The translations under genes and the position numbers were made by a program. Under the pieces are notes generated by a model. The model saw only the letters and a program-made list of their open reading frames with translations, ran no database searches and was not told where the DNA came from. From Salsuginibacillus halophilus (GTDB lineage Bacteria > Bacillota > Bacilli > Bacillales > Marinococcaceae): a stretch of DNA of 64,000 nucleotides. This document shows, one piece after another, positions 40,663 through 50,701 of the stretch (position 1 is the stretch's first letter; each line of letters starts with the position of its first letter). The stretch is from positions 182,468-246,467 of the forward strand of contig NZ_PYAV01000006.1 in assembly GCF_003014715.1 (NCBI RefSeq), given 5' to 3'.

Positions 40663-41745
40663 ATGCTGACCGTGAAGCCAAAACAGCTTGAAACCGGGTG
40701 TATTTTAGCCCGAGACGTTATGGCGGTGACCAATTATCCAATCATCCGTAAAAACACCGTCATTAAAGATGACCACCTGGATCTGCTAGAAGCTTTTTTA
40801 ATCGAGGAGGTTTATGCAGAGCGGACAAAAGTGGATGGAACGACGTTTCAGCCGGCTGAAGTACCTGAAGAAGATGATGCGCCGCAAAGTAAAGATCATG
40901 CTTTTATTGAGCAGTATTTACAAGGTGTCCAAACGTATAAAAAGCATTTTAATTCTTGGCTTCAAGGCGCAAATGTAGATGTCAATGCCATCCGACAAAT
41001 GATGCAGCCGCTGCTGGAAGGGATTGTCGAAGAGCCGCGGCGCGCATTGTTCATCCATCATTACTGTGCCAAGGAAGATTATATTTATCATCATGCGGTA
41101 GCGACGGGGCTGTTTTCTGCTTTTCTCGGCCGCCGTTTGAAGCAGAGTCCGGATGTCTGGATGCAGCTTGGTGTTGCAGGTGCATTGTGTGATAGCGGCA
41201 TGTCGCAAATCGACGCAAACATTTTCAACAAGCAGGGGCCTTTAACAGAAACCGAGTTTCAAAATGTGCAAAAGCATCCATCGCACAGTTATAATATGCT
41301 TCGTAATACGCAGGCATTTGATGCCCAGTTTCTACTTGGTATTGTTCAGCACCATGAACGTGAAGATGGGTCCGGCTATCCGATGGGGGTAAAAAGCGAT
41401 AAGATTCATTTATACAGCCGAATTTTTGCGGTCGCTGATGTGTTTCACGCCTTAACGTCAGAACGCCCGTACCGGGAAAAGCAGTCACCGTACCGGGCGC
41501 TTCATATGATTGCAAATGAACAGTTCGGCAAGTTTCATCCCTCGGTTGTTCACGCACTCGTGGACAGTTTAATTACATTTTCAATTGGTTCCACGGTTCG
41601 GCTCACAAATGGTGAAGAAGCGGAAGTGTTGTTTGTCGACAGCAGCCATCCAGCTAAGCCGACAGTGAAAATGAAGCAAACGGAAAAAGTGCTGGATTTA
41701 AAGTTTGAAAACAACCTTTTTATAACAGAACTTGTGGCTGAATAA
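40663..41745 (+). CDS. HD-GYP-like protein with altered HD motif
   Basis: 360 residues. N-terminal part (1-110) resembles the region before HD-GYP domains (GCILARDVMAVTNYPII). Then an HD-GYP fold: YHHAVATG (His144), GALCDSGMSQID in place of LLHDIGK, NKQGPLTETEF, HPSHSYNML, HHEREDGSGYP (His230, His231, Glu232; GYP 238-240) and VADVFHALTSERPYRE. The HD pair is Cys176-Asp177, and the usual GK is GM, so metal binding and c-di-GMP hydrolysis may be lost or changed. A related gene sits after gyrA in some other Bacillaceae, as I recall. Confidence 0.85.
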   Translation: MLTVKPKQLETGCILARDVMAVTNYPIIRKNTVIKDDHLDLLEAFLIEEVYAERTKVDGTTFQPAEVPEEDDAPQSKDHAFIEQYLQGVQTYKKHFNSWLQGANVDVNAIRQMMQPLLEGIVEEPRRALFIHHYCAKEDYIYHHAVATGLFSAFLGRRLKQSPDVWMQLGVAGALCDSGMSQIDANIFNKQGPLTETEFQNVQKHPSHSYNMLRNTQAFDAQFLLGIVQHHEREDGSGYPMGVKSDKIHLYSRIFAVADVFHALTSERPYREKQSPYRALHMIANEQFGKFHPSVVHALVDSLITFSIGSTVRLTNGEEAEVLFVDSSHPAKPTVKMKQTEKVLDLKFENNLFITELVAE

Positions 41746-41772
41746 TAATTCTGAATTGATAGGAAGAATGTC

Positions 41773-41809
41773 AAGCACCTGCGCTCATTTTAGCTGCAGG
41801 TGCTTTTTT
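41773..41809 (+). terminator. Terminator after the HD-GYP-like gene
   Basis: AAGCACCTGC/GCAGGTGCTT stem followed by TTTTT; the T run abuts a parS site. Confidence 0.9.
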
Positions 41810-41824
41810 GTTTCACGTGAAACG
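41809..41824. promoter_or_regulatory. parS site between the HD-GYP-like gene and guaB
   Basis: TGTTTCACGTGAAACG: 15 of 16 bases match the consensus and the 14-base core is perfect. It begins within the T run of the preceding terminator. Confidence 0.95.
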
Positions 41825-41893
41825 TAACGAGTAATTTGATTCAAAAAAGATGTTCGCACAATTTTTAATATTTATTTCTTAAGCACTTTCGGC

Positions 41894-41921
41894 TTGCCTG
41901 TCACAATAAACATGATAAGAT
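41894..41921 (+). promoter_or_regulatory. guaB promoter candidate
   Basis: TTGCCT, 16-base spacer, TAAGAT, about 70 bases before the guaB ATG. Confidence 0.5.
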
Positions 41922-41984
41922 GGTAAAAATACAAATTGTCGAGCGGCGCGCATGCTAACGCTCAGTATCACTTTAAGGAGTTGA

Positions 41985-43448
<1,464 letters not shown>

Positions 43449-43457
43449 TTAATTGAG

Positions 43458-43499
43458 TAAAAAAGCGTACCATTTCCCGGGAAATGGTACGCTTTTTTA
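43458..43499. terminator. guaB terminator, a 42-bp perfect palindrome
   Basis: 21-base arms without mismatch: flanks TAAAAAAGCGTACC and GGTACGCTTTTTTA around ATTTCCCGGGAAAT. A-run and T-run flanks make it a terminator on either strand. Confidence 0.92.
43472..43485. promoter_or_regulatory. Noc-binding site inside the guaB terminator
   Basis: Perfect ATTTCCCGGGAAAT at the centre of the terminator palindrome, so the same bases form the hairpin tip in RNA and the Noc target in DNA. Confidence 0.85.
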
Positions 43500-43595
43500 G
43501 GCTCAAGCAGGTTGGGAATTCGGTCTTTTGCTTCTATGTTTTTCAAAATCGGTATGATAAAATACGTTTTGTATGTCAGCGTGGAGGTGTGAAGA

Positions 43596-44918
43596 TTGAG
43601 AAAAACAATGCAAATTGCAGCAGCAGGAACGCTCAGCTTAATGCTCGCGGCTTCACTTGGGAGCACAGCAGCTGCAGAAGGACCTGAATTAGAAGCGGAA
43701 GCGGCTATACTTGTCGATGCAGATACCGGGAAAATCGTTTATAAAGAGAATGCAGACACGATTTTGCCGCCGGCAAGTATGACGAAGATCATGACCGAAT
43801 ACTTAGTACATGAAGCAGTAGAAGAAGGTGAAATTGCTTGGGAGGATGAGGTGCCGATTAGTGACAACGTTAGAAGCCTCTCCTTAGCAACAAACTTGTC
43901 CAATGTTCCGCTGCGGCAAGATGAAACTTATACCGTGCAAGAGCTGTACGAGGCGCTTGCAATCTATTCAGCCAATGCAGCGACTGTAGCGCTTGCGGAG
44001 AAAATCTCCGGCTCTGAAGCGGATTTTGTAGCGGAGATGAACGAAAAAGCAGGCGAACTTGGCATGGAGGAGTATGAGTTTGTGAACTCTTCCGGCTTAA
44101 ATAACAGTTCGATGCAAGGGCAGCATCCAGATGGAACAGATGAAGACGCTGAAAACATGATGTCAGCACGTGCAACGGCATTGTTGTCTTATCATCTACT
44201 TGATGAACACCCGGATGTTCTCGAAACGGCGAGCATAGAAGAAGCATACTTTAAAGAGGGCACTGAAGATGAGATTTTTATGGAAAACTGGAATGAAATG
44301 CTTCCAGACGGCCGGCATGCGTATGAGGGTGTTGATGGATTAAAAACCGGATATACATCACTCGCCGGCAATGCTTTCACTGGTACGGCTGAACGGGGAG
44401 GACAACGATTTATTTCTGTCGTTATGCGGACCGAGAGTCGGGACGCCCGCTTTGAGCAGACATCCAGTCTTTTGGATTACGGTTTTGATAATTACGCTGA
44501 AACCGAAGTTCTTGAAGCCGGATACACACCTGACGAAGAAGTACTGCCTGTAACGCGCGGGGAAGAAGATGAAGTAAGCATAGCAACCGAGGAATCAGTT
44601 GAAGTGATGGCACACGAGGACGAAATAGAGGCGTACGAGCCTTCTTTTACGGTGGACGAATCATTATTAAATGATGACGGGGAATTAACAGCTCCGATTG
44701 AAGAAGGACAGACCATTGGCTACGTTACTGTGAGCAATACTGGTGAAGCGGATGACGGTTATTTACGAGAAGATATGGCTGAACATAAGCGTGTGCCTGT
44801 TAAGACGACAGAAAGTGTCGAGGAAGCCGGCTGGTTTTCATTAACGATGCGCAGTATCGGTGGGTTTTTCTCAGGTGTTTGGAACAGTGCCACAGAAATA
44901 GTGCGCAGTTGGTTCTAA
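43596..44918 (+). CDS. dacA: D-alanyl-D-alanine carboxypeptidase (PBP5-type)
   Basis: 440 residues from TTG at 43596, which follows GGAGGTG. Signal peptide (about 1-28, cleavage near AAA-EGP), peptidase S11 domain with SxxK Ser61-Lys64 (SMTK), SxN Ser125-Asn127 (SAN) and KTG at 250-252, then the PBP5 C-terminal beta domain and a terminal amphipathic helix for membrane anchoring (GWFSLTMRSIGGFF). Trims the terminal D-Ala of pentapeptides. The mature protein is strongly acidic. Confidence 0.96.
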   Translation: MRKTMQIAAAGTLSLMLAASLGSTAAAEGPELEAEAAILVDADTGKIVYKENADTILPPASMTKIMTEYLVHEAVEEGEIAWEDEVPISDNVRSLSLATNLSNVPLRQDETYTVQELYEALAIYSANAATVALAEKISGSEADFVAEMNEKAGELGMEEYEFVNSSGLNNSSMQGQHPDGTDEDAENMMSARATALLSYHLLDEHPDVLETASIEEAYFKEGTEDEIFMENWNEMLPDGRHAYEGVDGLKTGYTSLAGNAFTGTAERGGQRFISVVMRTESRDARFEQTSSLLDYGFDNYAETEVLEAGYTPDEEVLPVTRGEEDEVSIATEESVEVMAHEDEIEAYEPSFTVDESLLNDDGELTAPIEEGQTIGYVTVSNTGEADDGYLREDMAEHKRVPVKTTESVEEAGWFSLTMRSIGGFFSGVWNSATEIVRSWF

Positions 44919-45036
44919 AGCCGGAAATCCAGCTTTTCCTGAAATGAAATTAATGTTAAAATATTAAAGCAGGTTAAACGTAGTGTTAAGCAAAATGTAC
45001 TTTATATTCGTATATCATGGTCAGGAGGAATGGTTT

Positions 45037-45921
45037 GTGGCAGATACAGGCACGGATCGAGTGAAACGGGGAATGGCGGAAATGCAAAAAGGCGGCGTCA
45101 TCATGGACGTCGTGAATGCTGAACAGGCAAAAATCGCGGAAGAAGCTGGGGCAGTTGCAGTTATGGCCCTTGAGCGTGTACCAGCAGACATTCGCGCTGC
45201 CGGTGGTGTAGCGCGAATGGCGGACCCAACCATCTTAGAAGAAGTGATGGAGGCTGTATCTATTCCAGTCATGGCAAAAGCACGCATTGGTCACATTGCT
45301 GAAGCCCGCGTACTTGAAGCGCTCGGTGCAGATTATATTGATGAAAGTGAAGTTTTAACTCCAGCGGACGAAGTTTATCATATCGATAAAAGCGAATATA
45401 CTGTTCCGTTTGTATGTGGTGCGCGTAATATCGGCGAGGCACTGCGCCGCGTTGGTGAGGGTGCGTCAATGATTCGTACAAAAGGTGAGCCTGGTACAGG
45501 AAACATCGTTGAAGCAGTTCGCCATATGCGCATGATGAATTCACAAGTTCAAAAGGTTGTGCACATGTCTAAAGACGAGCTCATGACCGAAGCTAAAGAG
45601 CATGGTGCACCTTATGAGCAGCTGCTTGCTGTTCAAGAGCACGGACGTCTGCCGGTTGTTAACTTTGCAGCTGGCGGGATTGCAACGCCTGCAGATGCGG
45701 CACTCATGATGCAGCTTGGTTCTGATGGTGTATTTGTTGGTTCCGGCATCTTTAAGTCTGATGATCCAAAAACGTATGCACGTGCGATTGTTGAAGCGAC
45801 AACGCATTACGATGACTATGCATTAATCGGTAAGCTTTCCAAAGGCCTTGGTAGTGCCATGAAAGGTCAAGAAATTTCCAGCCTTCAACCAGAAGAACGG
45901 ATGCAGGACCGCGGCTGGTAA
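45037..45921 (+). CDS. pdxS: Pyridoxal 5'-phosphate synthase subunit PdxS
   Basis: 294 residues, the same length as I recall for B. subtilis, from GTG at 45037 with AGGAGG upstream. Beta/alpha barrel with [16 protein letters not shown], the active lysines in MAKARIGH and RTKGEPGTG, and [19 protein letters not shown]. Makes PLP from ribose 5-phosphate, glyceraldehyde 3-phosphate and ammonia delivered by PdxT. The 18 upstream codons of open frame are excluded. Confidence 0.98.
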   Translation: MADTGTDRVKRGMAEMQKGGVIMDVVNAEQAKIAEEAGAVAVMALERVPADIRAAGGVARMADPTILEEVMEAVSIPVMAKARIGHIAEARVLEALGADYIDESEVLTPADEVYHIDKSEYTVPFVCGARNIGEALRRVGEGASMIRTKGEPGTGNIVEAVRHMRMMNSQVQKVVHMSKDELMTEAKEHGAPYEQLLAVQEHGRLPVVNFAAGGIATPADAALMMQLGSDGVFVGSGIFKSDDPKTYARAIVEATTHYDDYALIGKLSKGLGSAMKGQEISSLQPEERMQDRGW

Positions 45922-45973
45922 AACTTCGATCTTGCAGTGCCGGTTGAGCTTGACGTAAAGGAGCGATTTAACC

Positions 45974-46567
45974 ATGATTCATATTGGTGTACTTGCGCTG
46001 CAAGGGGCTGTCAGAGAACACGTAAAAGCGCTTCAAGCTGAGGATACGAACGTGATCGTCGTGAAGCGTCCGGAGCAGTTGGATGAAATTGACGGGCTTG
46101 TTCTTCCTGGCGGTGAAAGCACGACGATGCGCCGCCTCATTGATAAATACAACTTTCTTGAGCCGCTTCGCCAGTTCGCAGAAGCCGGTAAACCTGTATT
46201 TGGGACATGCGCTGGTTTGATCTTAATGGCGCGTGACATTGATGGTGCAGACAGCGGGCACCTTGGTTTGATTGATATGACTGTGGAACGCAATGCCTTT
46301 GGTCGGCAGCGTGAAAGTTTTGAAACGAAGCTTGCGGTTGAAGATGTTGCTGAAGATGTCGAAGCTGTATTTATCCGGGCGCCGCTCATTATAGATGTAG
46401 GCGAGGATGTACGCGTTTTAGCAACGTATGGCAATGATATCGTCGCTGCTCGGCAAGGGTTGTTTTTAACGTGCTCTTTTCATCCGGAGTTAACAGCAGA
46501 TAACCGGCTGCATCAATACTTTGCCGGTATGGTTCGCGAAGTATCCAAAACTGCGCTACAAGCTTAA
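45974..46567 (+). CDS. pdxT: PLP synthase glutaminase subunit PdxT
   Basis: 197 residues. Class I glutaminase: [21 protein letters not shown], nucleophile Cys79 in [11 protein letters not shown], and His170-Glu172 in SFHPELT. Supplies ammonia to PdxS. Starts 52 bases after pdxS with AAAGGAG; the two are an operon. Confidence 0.98.
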   Translation: MIHIGVLALQGAVREHVKALQAEDTNVIVVKRPEQLDEIDGLVLPGGESTTMRRLIDKYNFLEPLRQFAEAGKPVFGTCAGLILMARDIDGADSGHLGLIDMTVERNAFGRQRESFETKLAVEDVAEDVEAVFIRAPLIIDVGEDVRVLATYGNDIVAARQGLFLTCSFHPELTADNRLHQYFAGMVREVSKTALQA

Positions 46568-46599
46568 TCGATGAACGTGAAGAAAGACAAAAGTACACG

Positions 46600-46815
46600 G
46601 TACTTGGCACCTACAGAGAGCCGGCAGCAGCTGAAAGCCGGTGGGCCGGACCGTGGAATCCCGTCTGGAGCGGGCTGCTGAAAAAAGTAAGCAGCTCCGG
46701 GGCAGGCCCCGTTAGCAAACACAAAGTGGTGCATACTTTGCACAATCAGGGTGGCAACGCGGGTTATGCCTCGTCCCTTTCCGAATTCACAGGGGGACGA
46801 GGCCTTTTTTATGCA
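46600..46815 (+). promoter_or_regulatory. T-box riboswitch of serS (specifier TCC, Ser)
   Basis: Leader with stem I landmarks (AGAGAG at 46615; GGAATCC then TGGAG), specifier codon TCC at 46659-46661, and T-box core AGGGTGGCAACGCGG (46748-46762). The base after TGG is C, matching a G discriminator as in the tRNA-Ser at 55.8 kb. A terminator hairpin CCTCGTCCC/GGGACGAGG plus six T ends it (46769-46810). Uncharged tRNA-Ser should favour read-through into serS. No other feature was seen in 46568-46905. The 5' limit is approximate. Confidence 0.93.
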
Positions 46816-46905
46816 AATATGGATGAAAGATTTCGAACAAACGTTAAGTGCCTTTGTAATTTTTCTATTATAAAATACAAAGAAAATGATGAAGGAGGAA
46901 ATCGA

Positions 46906-48183
46906 ATGCTTGATATTAAATATATTCGTCAGCATACAGAAGAAGTTAAAACAAAGCTCAATAAGCGTGGAGAAGAATTAGACAGCCTGGACCGGGTTCT
47001 CGAACTCGACGAAAAACGACGCAGTTATATCCAAGAAACGGAAGAATTAAAGCAGCGGAGGAATGAAGTTTCAGAACAGGTTGCTGCTTATAAGCGTGAA
47101 AAAAAAGATGCTGCGCATTTGATCGAGGAAACGAAAGAAGTTTCCGGCAAGATTAAAGCCCTTGATGAAGAGCTGCGGCAAATCGATGAGGAGTTAAATA
47201 CGCTTTTACTTCGTATTCCGAATTTACCGGCAGACAGCGTTCCACGCGGGGAAAACGAAGATGACAATGAACTTGTTCGTACGTGGGGAGAGCAGCCGGA
47301 CTTTTCTTTTGAGCCGAAACCACACTGGGATTTAGGAACTGAAAACGGCATGCTTGATTTTGAGCGGGCATCAAAAGTTACAGGGAGTCGCTTTGCTTTT
47401 TATAAAGGTGCTGGTGCTCGGTTAGAGCGTGCTTTAATGAACTATATGATGGATGTGCATGAAAGTGAACACGGGTATGAAGAAGTCCTTCCTCCTTATC
47501 TTGTGAACCGCCCGAGCATGACTGGTACCGGACAACTTCCTAAATTTGAAGAAGACGCTTTTCAAATTCAAGAAGAGGATTACTTTTTAGTACCAACGGC
47601 AGAAGTACCGATTACAAACCTGCATAGGGATGAAATCTTAGACGGAGCAGAGCTGCCGTTTAGTTACACAGCTTTTAGCGCCTGCTTCCGTTCGGAGGCT
47701 GGTTCTGCTGGTCGCGACACCCGAGGTTTGATCCGCCAGCATCAATTTAATAAAGTAGAACTTGTGAAATTCAGCCGGCCGGAAGACTCTTACGAAGAGC
47801 TTGAACGTTTGACTGGGCATGCAGAAACGATTTTACAGCGTTTAGGTCTTGCTTATCGTGTCATGAATATGTGCACAGGAGATCTAGGGTTTACTGCGGC
47901 CAAGAAGTACGATATTGAAGTTTGGCTGCCAAGCTATAATGATTATAAAGAGATCTCGTCCTGCAGCAACTTTGAGGCTTTCCAGGCACGTCGCGCGAAT
48001 ATTCGTTTCAAGCGCGAAGCGAAAGGAAAAGCTGAATTTGTGCATACGTTAAATGGCTCTGGCTTGGCGGTGGGCCGTACCGTAGCGGCAATTATAGAGA
48101 ATTATCAGCAGGCGGATGGCACGATCCATATTCCGCAAGTTCTCCAGCCTTATATGGGCGGCCGTGAAGTTATTGGTGGCTAA
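46906..48183 (+). CDS. serS: Seryl-tRNA synthetase
   Basis: 425 residues (B. subtilis 425 as recalled) from ATG at 46906 with GAAGGAGG upstream. Long N-terminal coiled-coil arm (about 30-100) that grips the tRNA variable arm, then class II motifs: motif 2 [19 protein letters not shown] and motif 3 [16 protein letters not shown]. The open frame reaches 60 codons into the T-box leader and that part is not coding. Confidence 0.98.
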   Translation: MLDIKYIRQHTEEVKTKLNKRGEELDSLDRVLELDEKRRSYIQETEELKQRRNEVSEQVAAYKREKKDAAHLIEETKEVSGKIKALDEELRQIDEELNTLLLRIPNLPADSVPRGENEDDNELVRTWGEQPDFSFEPKPHWDLGTENGMLDFERASKVTGSRFAFYKGAGARLERALMNYMMDVHESEHGYEEVLPPYLVNRPSMTGTGQLPKFEEDAFQIQEEDYFLVPTAEVPITNLHRDEILDGAELPFSYTAFSACFRSEAGSAGRDTRGLIRQHQFNKVELVKFSRPEDSYEELERLTGHAETILQRLGLAYRVMNMCTGDLGFTAAKKYDIEVWLPSYNDYKEISSCSNFEAFQARRANIRFKREAKGKAEFVHTLNGSGLAVGRTVAAIIENYQQADGTIHIPQVLQPYMGGREVIGG

Positions 48184-48202
48184 AATAAAGCGGTAAGCAG
48201 AG

Positions 48203-48233
48203 AAGCAGTCCATTTTTGTTGAAAAGTGGACTG
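48203..48233 (+). repeat. Terminator hairpin, upstream duplicate beside element copy 4
   Basis: 31 bases starting AAGCAGTCC and ending TGGACTG, identical to 48797-48827. It begins 20 bases after the serS stop. It is followed by CTTCAGCG, the element's start, not by a T run. Confidence 0.9.
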
Positions 48234-48800
48234 CTTCAGCGCGTAGACAAACTTTTAAGAAAAGCGGAGGCTGACGTCGCTTTTCGGCGGACGCGTGCCC
48301 CTTGAGGGCACAAGTGCGACATCGGTTTGATCTACGCTTACGCTGGATCTCACCGTGTCTTCTTAGCCCCCGTCACCGCCTCAACTTCCTCGGCAGACAA
48401 CCGCTGTCTGCGGGATTTTCGGCTCGCGCTGTTCCTGGTGGCGTCGCCGCCTATGCTCGTCAGCCTTGCGTCATTTGATGGTCATGAATTGTAGAGAGCC
48501 TTTTGGTCAAGCGATATTTAGATGAATCAATTTCATAATGACGCTTCATGAGCGATCAAGCGAACCACATACATTGGAAATGCTTGCTGATCTTTAAATT
48601 TACAAGTGACCGAAACGAAAGACCTCGACTCCCAGAGGATGAAGCGCAGGCTGAAGATCCACTTGTTCGAATGGTTTTGATTCGAACAAGTTAGCTGAGG
48701 CCAAGCCCTCGGGAAAGCGTCCGTCTGAAAGTGAAGGTTATGTTCATGATTCGGTTTTTTATCCTCATCATGCGGCAGCCAGCGGCTCGGAGCAGTAAGC
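48234..48800 (+). repeat. Dispersed structured element, copy 4
   Basis: About 567 bp on the plus strand after serS. Left end CGTAGACAAA (9 of 10 to the inverted-end consensus). Contains the left foldback module, optional internal module (48306-48370) and right module. Its 12-bp hairpin reads ACTTGTTCGAAT/ATTCGAACAAGT (48661-48691): both arms changed together relative to copies 1-3. The last 40 or so bases and the right inverted end of copy 2 are missing. It sits between two identical 31-base terminator hairpins. Confidence 0.87.
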
Positions 48801-48834
48801 AGTCCATTTTTGTTGAAAAGTGGACTGTTTTTTA
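48797..48834 (+). terminator. Terminator hairpin, downstream duplicate beside element copy 4
   Basis: Same 31-base hairpin as 48203-48233, but followed by TTTTTTAC; presumably the original serS terminator end. Confidence 0.88.
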
Positions 48835-48881
48835 CTGATAACGAATTTGTTTGATAAAGTTGCGATTTTCATAAAATTTTA

Positions 48882-48910
48882 TTGTATTGAAAGCGTTTTC
48901 GTAATAAGAT
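48882..48910 (+). promoter_or_regulatory. Promoter with overlapping CcpA (cre) site upstream of lrp-opp
   Basis: TTGTAT, 17-base spacer, TAAGAT. The spacer contains TGAAAGCGTTTTCG (48888-48901), a near-perfect cre palindrome. CcpA bound here would block the promoter. Confidence 0.6.
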
Positions 48911-49024
48911 GACAGTGTAAGACTGAAAAAAATGTAAAAACCTATATACGGTTAGCTTAAAGATGTCAAAACGAGATTGTTAGAAAAGTTCTCAAAGAAT
49001 TTATAGAAAATTTCATATCGTTTA

Positions 49025-49053
49025 TTGCATTACAGTTTTAAACGTTCTATAAT
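49025..49053 (+). promoter_or_regulatory. Second sigma-A promoter upstream of the lrp gene
   Basis: TTGCAT, 17-base spacer, TATAAT, about 115 bases before the lrp ATG. Confidence 0.75.
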
Positions 49054-49167
49054 GACGTTAATTCACGCAAAGATTTACGAAATAACAACAAAAATCAAAT
49101 GATGTATTTCAATTTCGTAAAAAAAAGTTGATATTGTTTCGAATTCTACGGGTCAGAGGGATGTTAC

Positions 49168-49620
49168 ATGGATAACCTTGATGAGATGGATATGGAAATA
49201 TTGAATTACCTTCAGGACAATGGTAAACGCCCGTACAGTGAAATTGCCCGTCTTTTAGATGTTAGTGAAGGGACGATCCGCTCACGCGTGAATAAAATGT
49301 TGAAAAACGAAGTGTTTGAATTCATTATTCACACCAACCCGAACAAAGTTGGATTAAATGTGCAGGTCATCGTCGGAATTACCACACAACTCGGGAAGCA
49401 GGACGCAGTAGCTGCTCACTTACAGCAGTATCCTGAAGTTCGGTTTGTCGGTGCATTTTCAGGTAAGCATGATTTAATTATACAAGCATACTTTAAAAGC
49501 AATGATGATCTCGTCAATTTTGTGAATCACGAGCTCTCCAAAATTGAAGGCGTTATGAATGCTGATGTGAATGTAGAACTTAAGCAATTTAAAGATACAT
49601 TCTCCTATATTATACCTTAG
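49168..49620 (+). CDS. Lrp/AsnC family transcriptional regulator
   Basis: 150 residues: N-terminal helix-turn-helix (MDMEILNYLQDNGKRPYSEIARLLDVSEGTIRSRVNKM, about 6-44) and a C-terminal ligand-binding RAM domain (VIVGITTQLG, FVGAFSGKHDLIIQAYF). It lies 82 bases before the peptide transporter genes and probably controls them or itself in response to an amino acid; this is inferred from proximity. Confidence 0.9.
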   Translation: MDNLDEMDMEILNYLQDNGKRPYSEIARLLDVSEGTIRSRVNKMLKNEVFEFIIHTNPNKVGLNVQVIVGITTQLGKQDAVAAHLQQYPEVRFVGAFSGKHDLIIQAYFKSNDDLVNFVNHELSKIEGVMNADVNVELKQFKDTFSYIIP

Positions 49621-49702
49621 CAGTATGCTTTTCGCTTTAAATATCCAAAATATTGTTTATTTTAATTGATTTCAAAATATTCAAGGTGGCAGGGGTGTCT
49701 TC

Positions 49703-50701
49703 ATGAGCAACGAAAACAACGAAGCGCTATTAGAAGTAGACAATTTAAAAACGTTCTTTTACATAGATGATAAAGTGGCGCGTGCCGTTGACGGTGTCAG
49801 CTTCTCTGTCCACCGTGGGGAAACTGTCGCTTTAGTTGGAGAATCCGGCAGTGGTAAAAGTATTACGTCCATGTCAATTATGCAGTTGATCCCGAGTCCT
49901 CCGGGAAAAATTGAAGAAGGTTCAGTAAAGCTTGAAGGAAAAGAGCTGTTGAAATTAAGTGAGCGTCAAATGACAAAGGTACGCGGGAATGAAATCGGTA
50001 TGATTTTCCAAGAACCGATGACGTCATTAAACCCTGTATTTACGATTGGCGAACAGCTTGCAGAGCCGCTTGTGAAGCATAAAGGCATGAAAAAGAAAGA
50101 TGCCAAAGCGGAAGCTGTGAAACTACTGAAGCGTGTAGGATTTCCAAGGGCTGAAGAAACAGTGAAGGAACATCCGCACCAACTTTCAGGCGGCATGCGC
50201 CAGCGCGTAATGATTGCAATGGCACTTGCTTGTGATCCGAAACTTTTAATTGCTGATGAACCAACAACAGCATTAGACGTAACAATACAGGCGCAAATTC
50301 TTGATTTGATGCAGGAAATTAAAGAGAAGTACAATTCCGCCATCTTAATGATTACACACGACCTCGGTGTTGTAGCAGAAACAGCCGACCGTGTACTTGT
50401 CATGTACGGCGGCCAGGTTGTAGAAAACGCACCTTCGAAAGTACTGTTTACTGAGCCAAAGCACCCTTATACTGAAGGGCTGCTCGACAGTATGCCGGAT
50501 GTTGGTGATGAGAAAGAACGCTTGGAATCTATTAAAGGTACCGTACCTCCGGCGCATAATTTCCCGGAAGGATGCCGTTTTGCACCTCGCTGCAAGTACG
50601 CAATGAAAGAGTGTACCGAAGCTGTGCCAGAGCTGCGTGAAATTGCGCCGAATCATCAAGTCCGTTGTATTCTTTATGAGGACCGGGGAGGCGAGAAGTG
50701 A
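49703..50701 (+). CDS. oppD: Oligopeptide/dipeptide ABC transporter ATPase (OppD type)
   Basis: 332 residues. Walker A GESGSGKS, Q loop FQEPMTSLNP, signature LSGGMRQRV, Walker B LLIADEPTTALD, and the oligopeptide-family C-terminal extension with a Cys group (CRFAPRCKYAMKEC, then RCILYED) that in some family members holds an iron-sulfur cluster. Overlaps the next ATPase gene by four bases. Order ATPase-ATPase-SBP-permease-permease resembles app/dpp-type operons; D versus other numbering is by analogy. Confidence 0.93.
   Translation: MSNENNEALLEVDNLKTFFYIDDKVARAVDGVSFSVHRGETVALVGESGSGKSITSMSIMQLIPSPPGKIEEGSVKLEGKELLKLSERQMTKVRGNEIGMIFQEPMTSLNPVFTIGEQLAEPLVKHKGMKKKDAKAEAVKLLKRVGFPRAEETVKEHPHQLSGGMRQRVMIAMALACDPKLLIADEPTTALDVTIQAQILDLMQEIKEKYNSAILMITHDLGVVAETADRVLVMYGGQVVENAPSKVLFTEPKHPYTEGLLDSMPDVGDEKERLESIKGTVPPAHNFPEGCRFAPRCKYAMKECTEAVPELREIAPNHQVRCILYEDRGGEK

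Noticed and set aside
46726..46905. N-terminal extension of serS by 60 codons
   Set aside because: It lies in the T-box leader and its terminator; ATG at 46906 has a strong ribosome site and matches the family start.
50570..50583. Possible Noc site ATTTCCCGGAAGGA
   Set aside because: Several mismatches in the right half; not palindromic.
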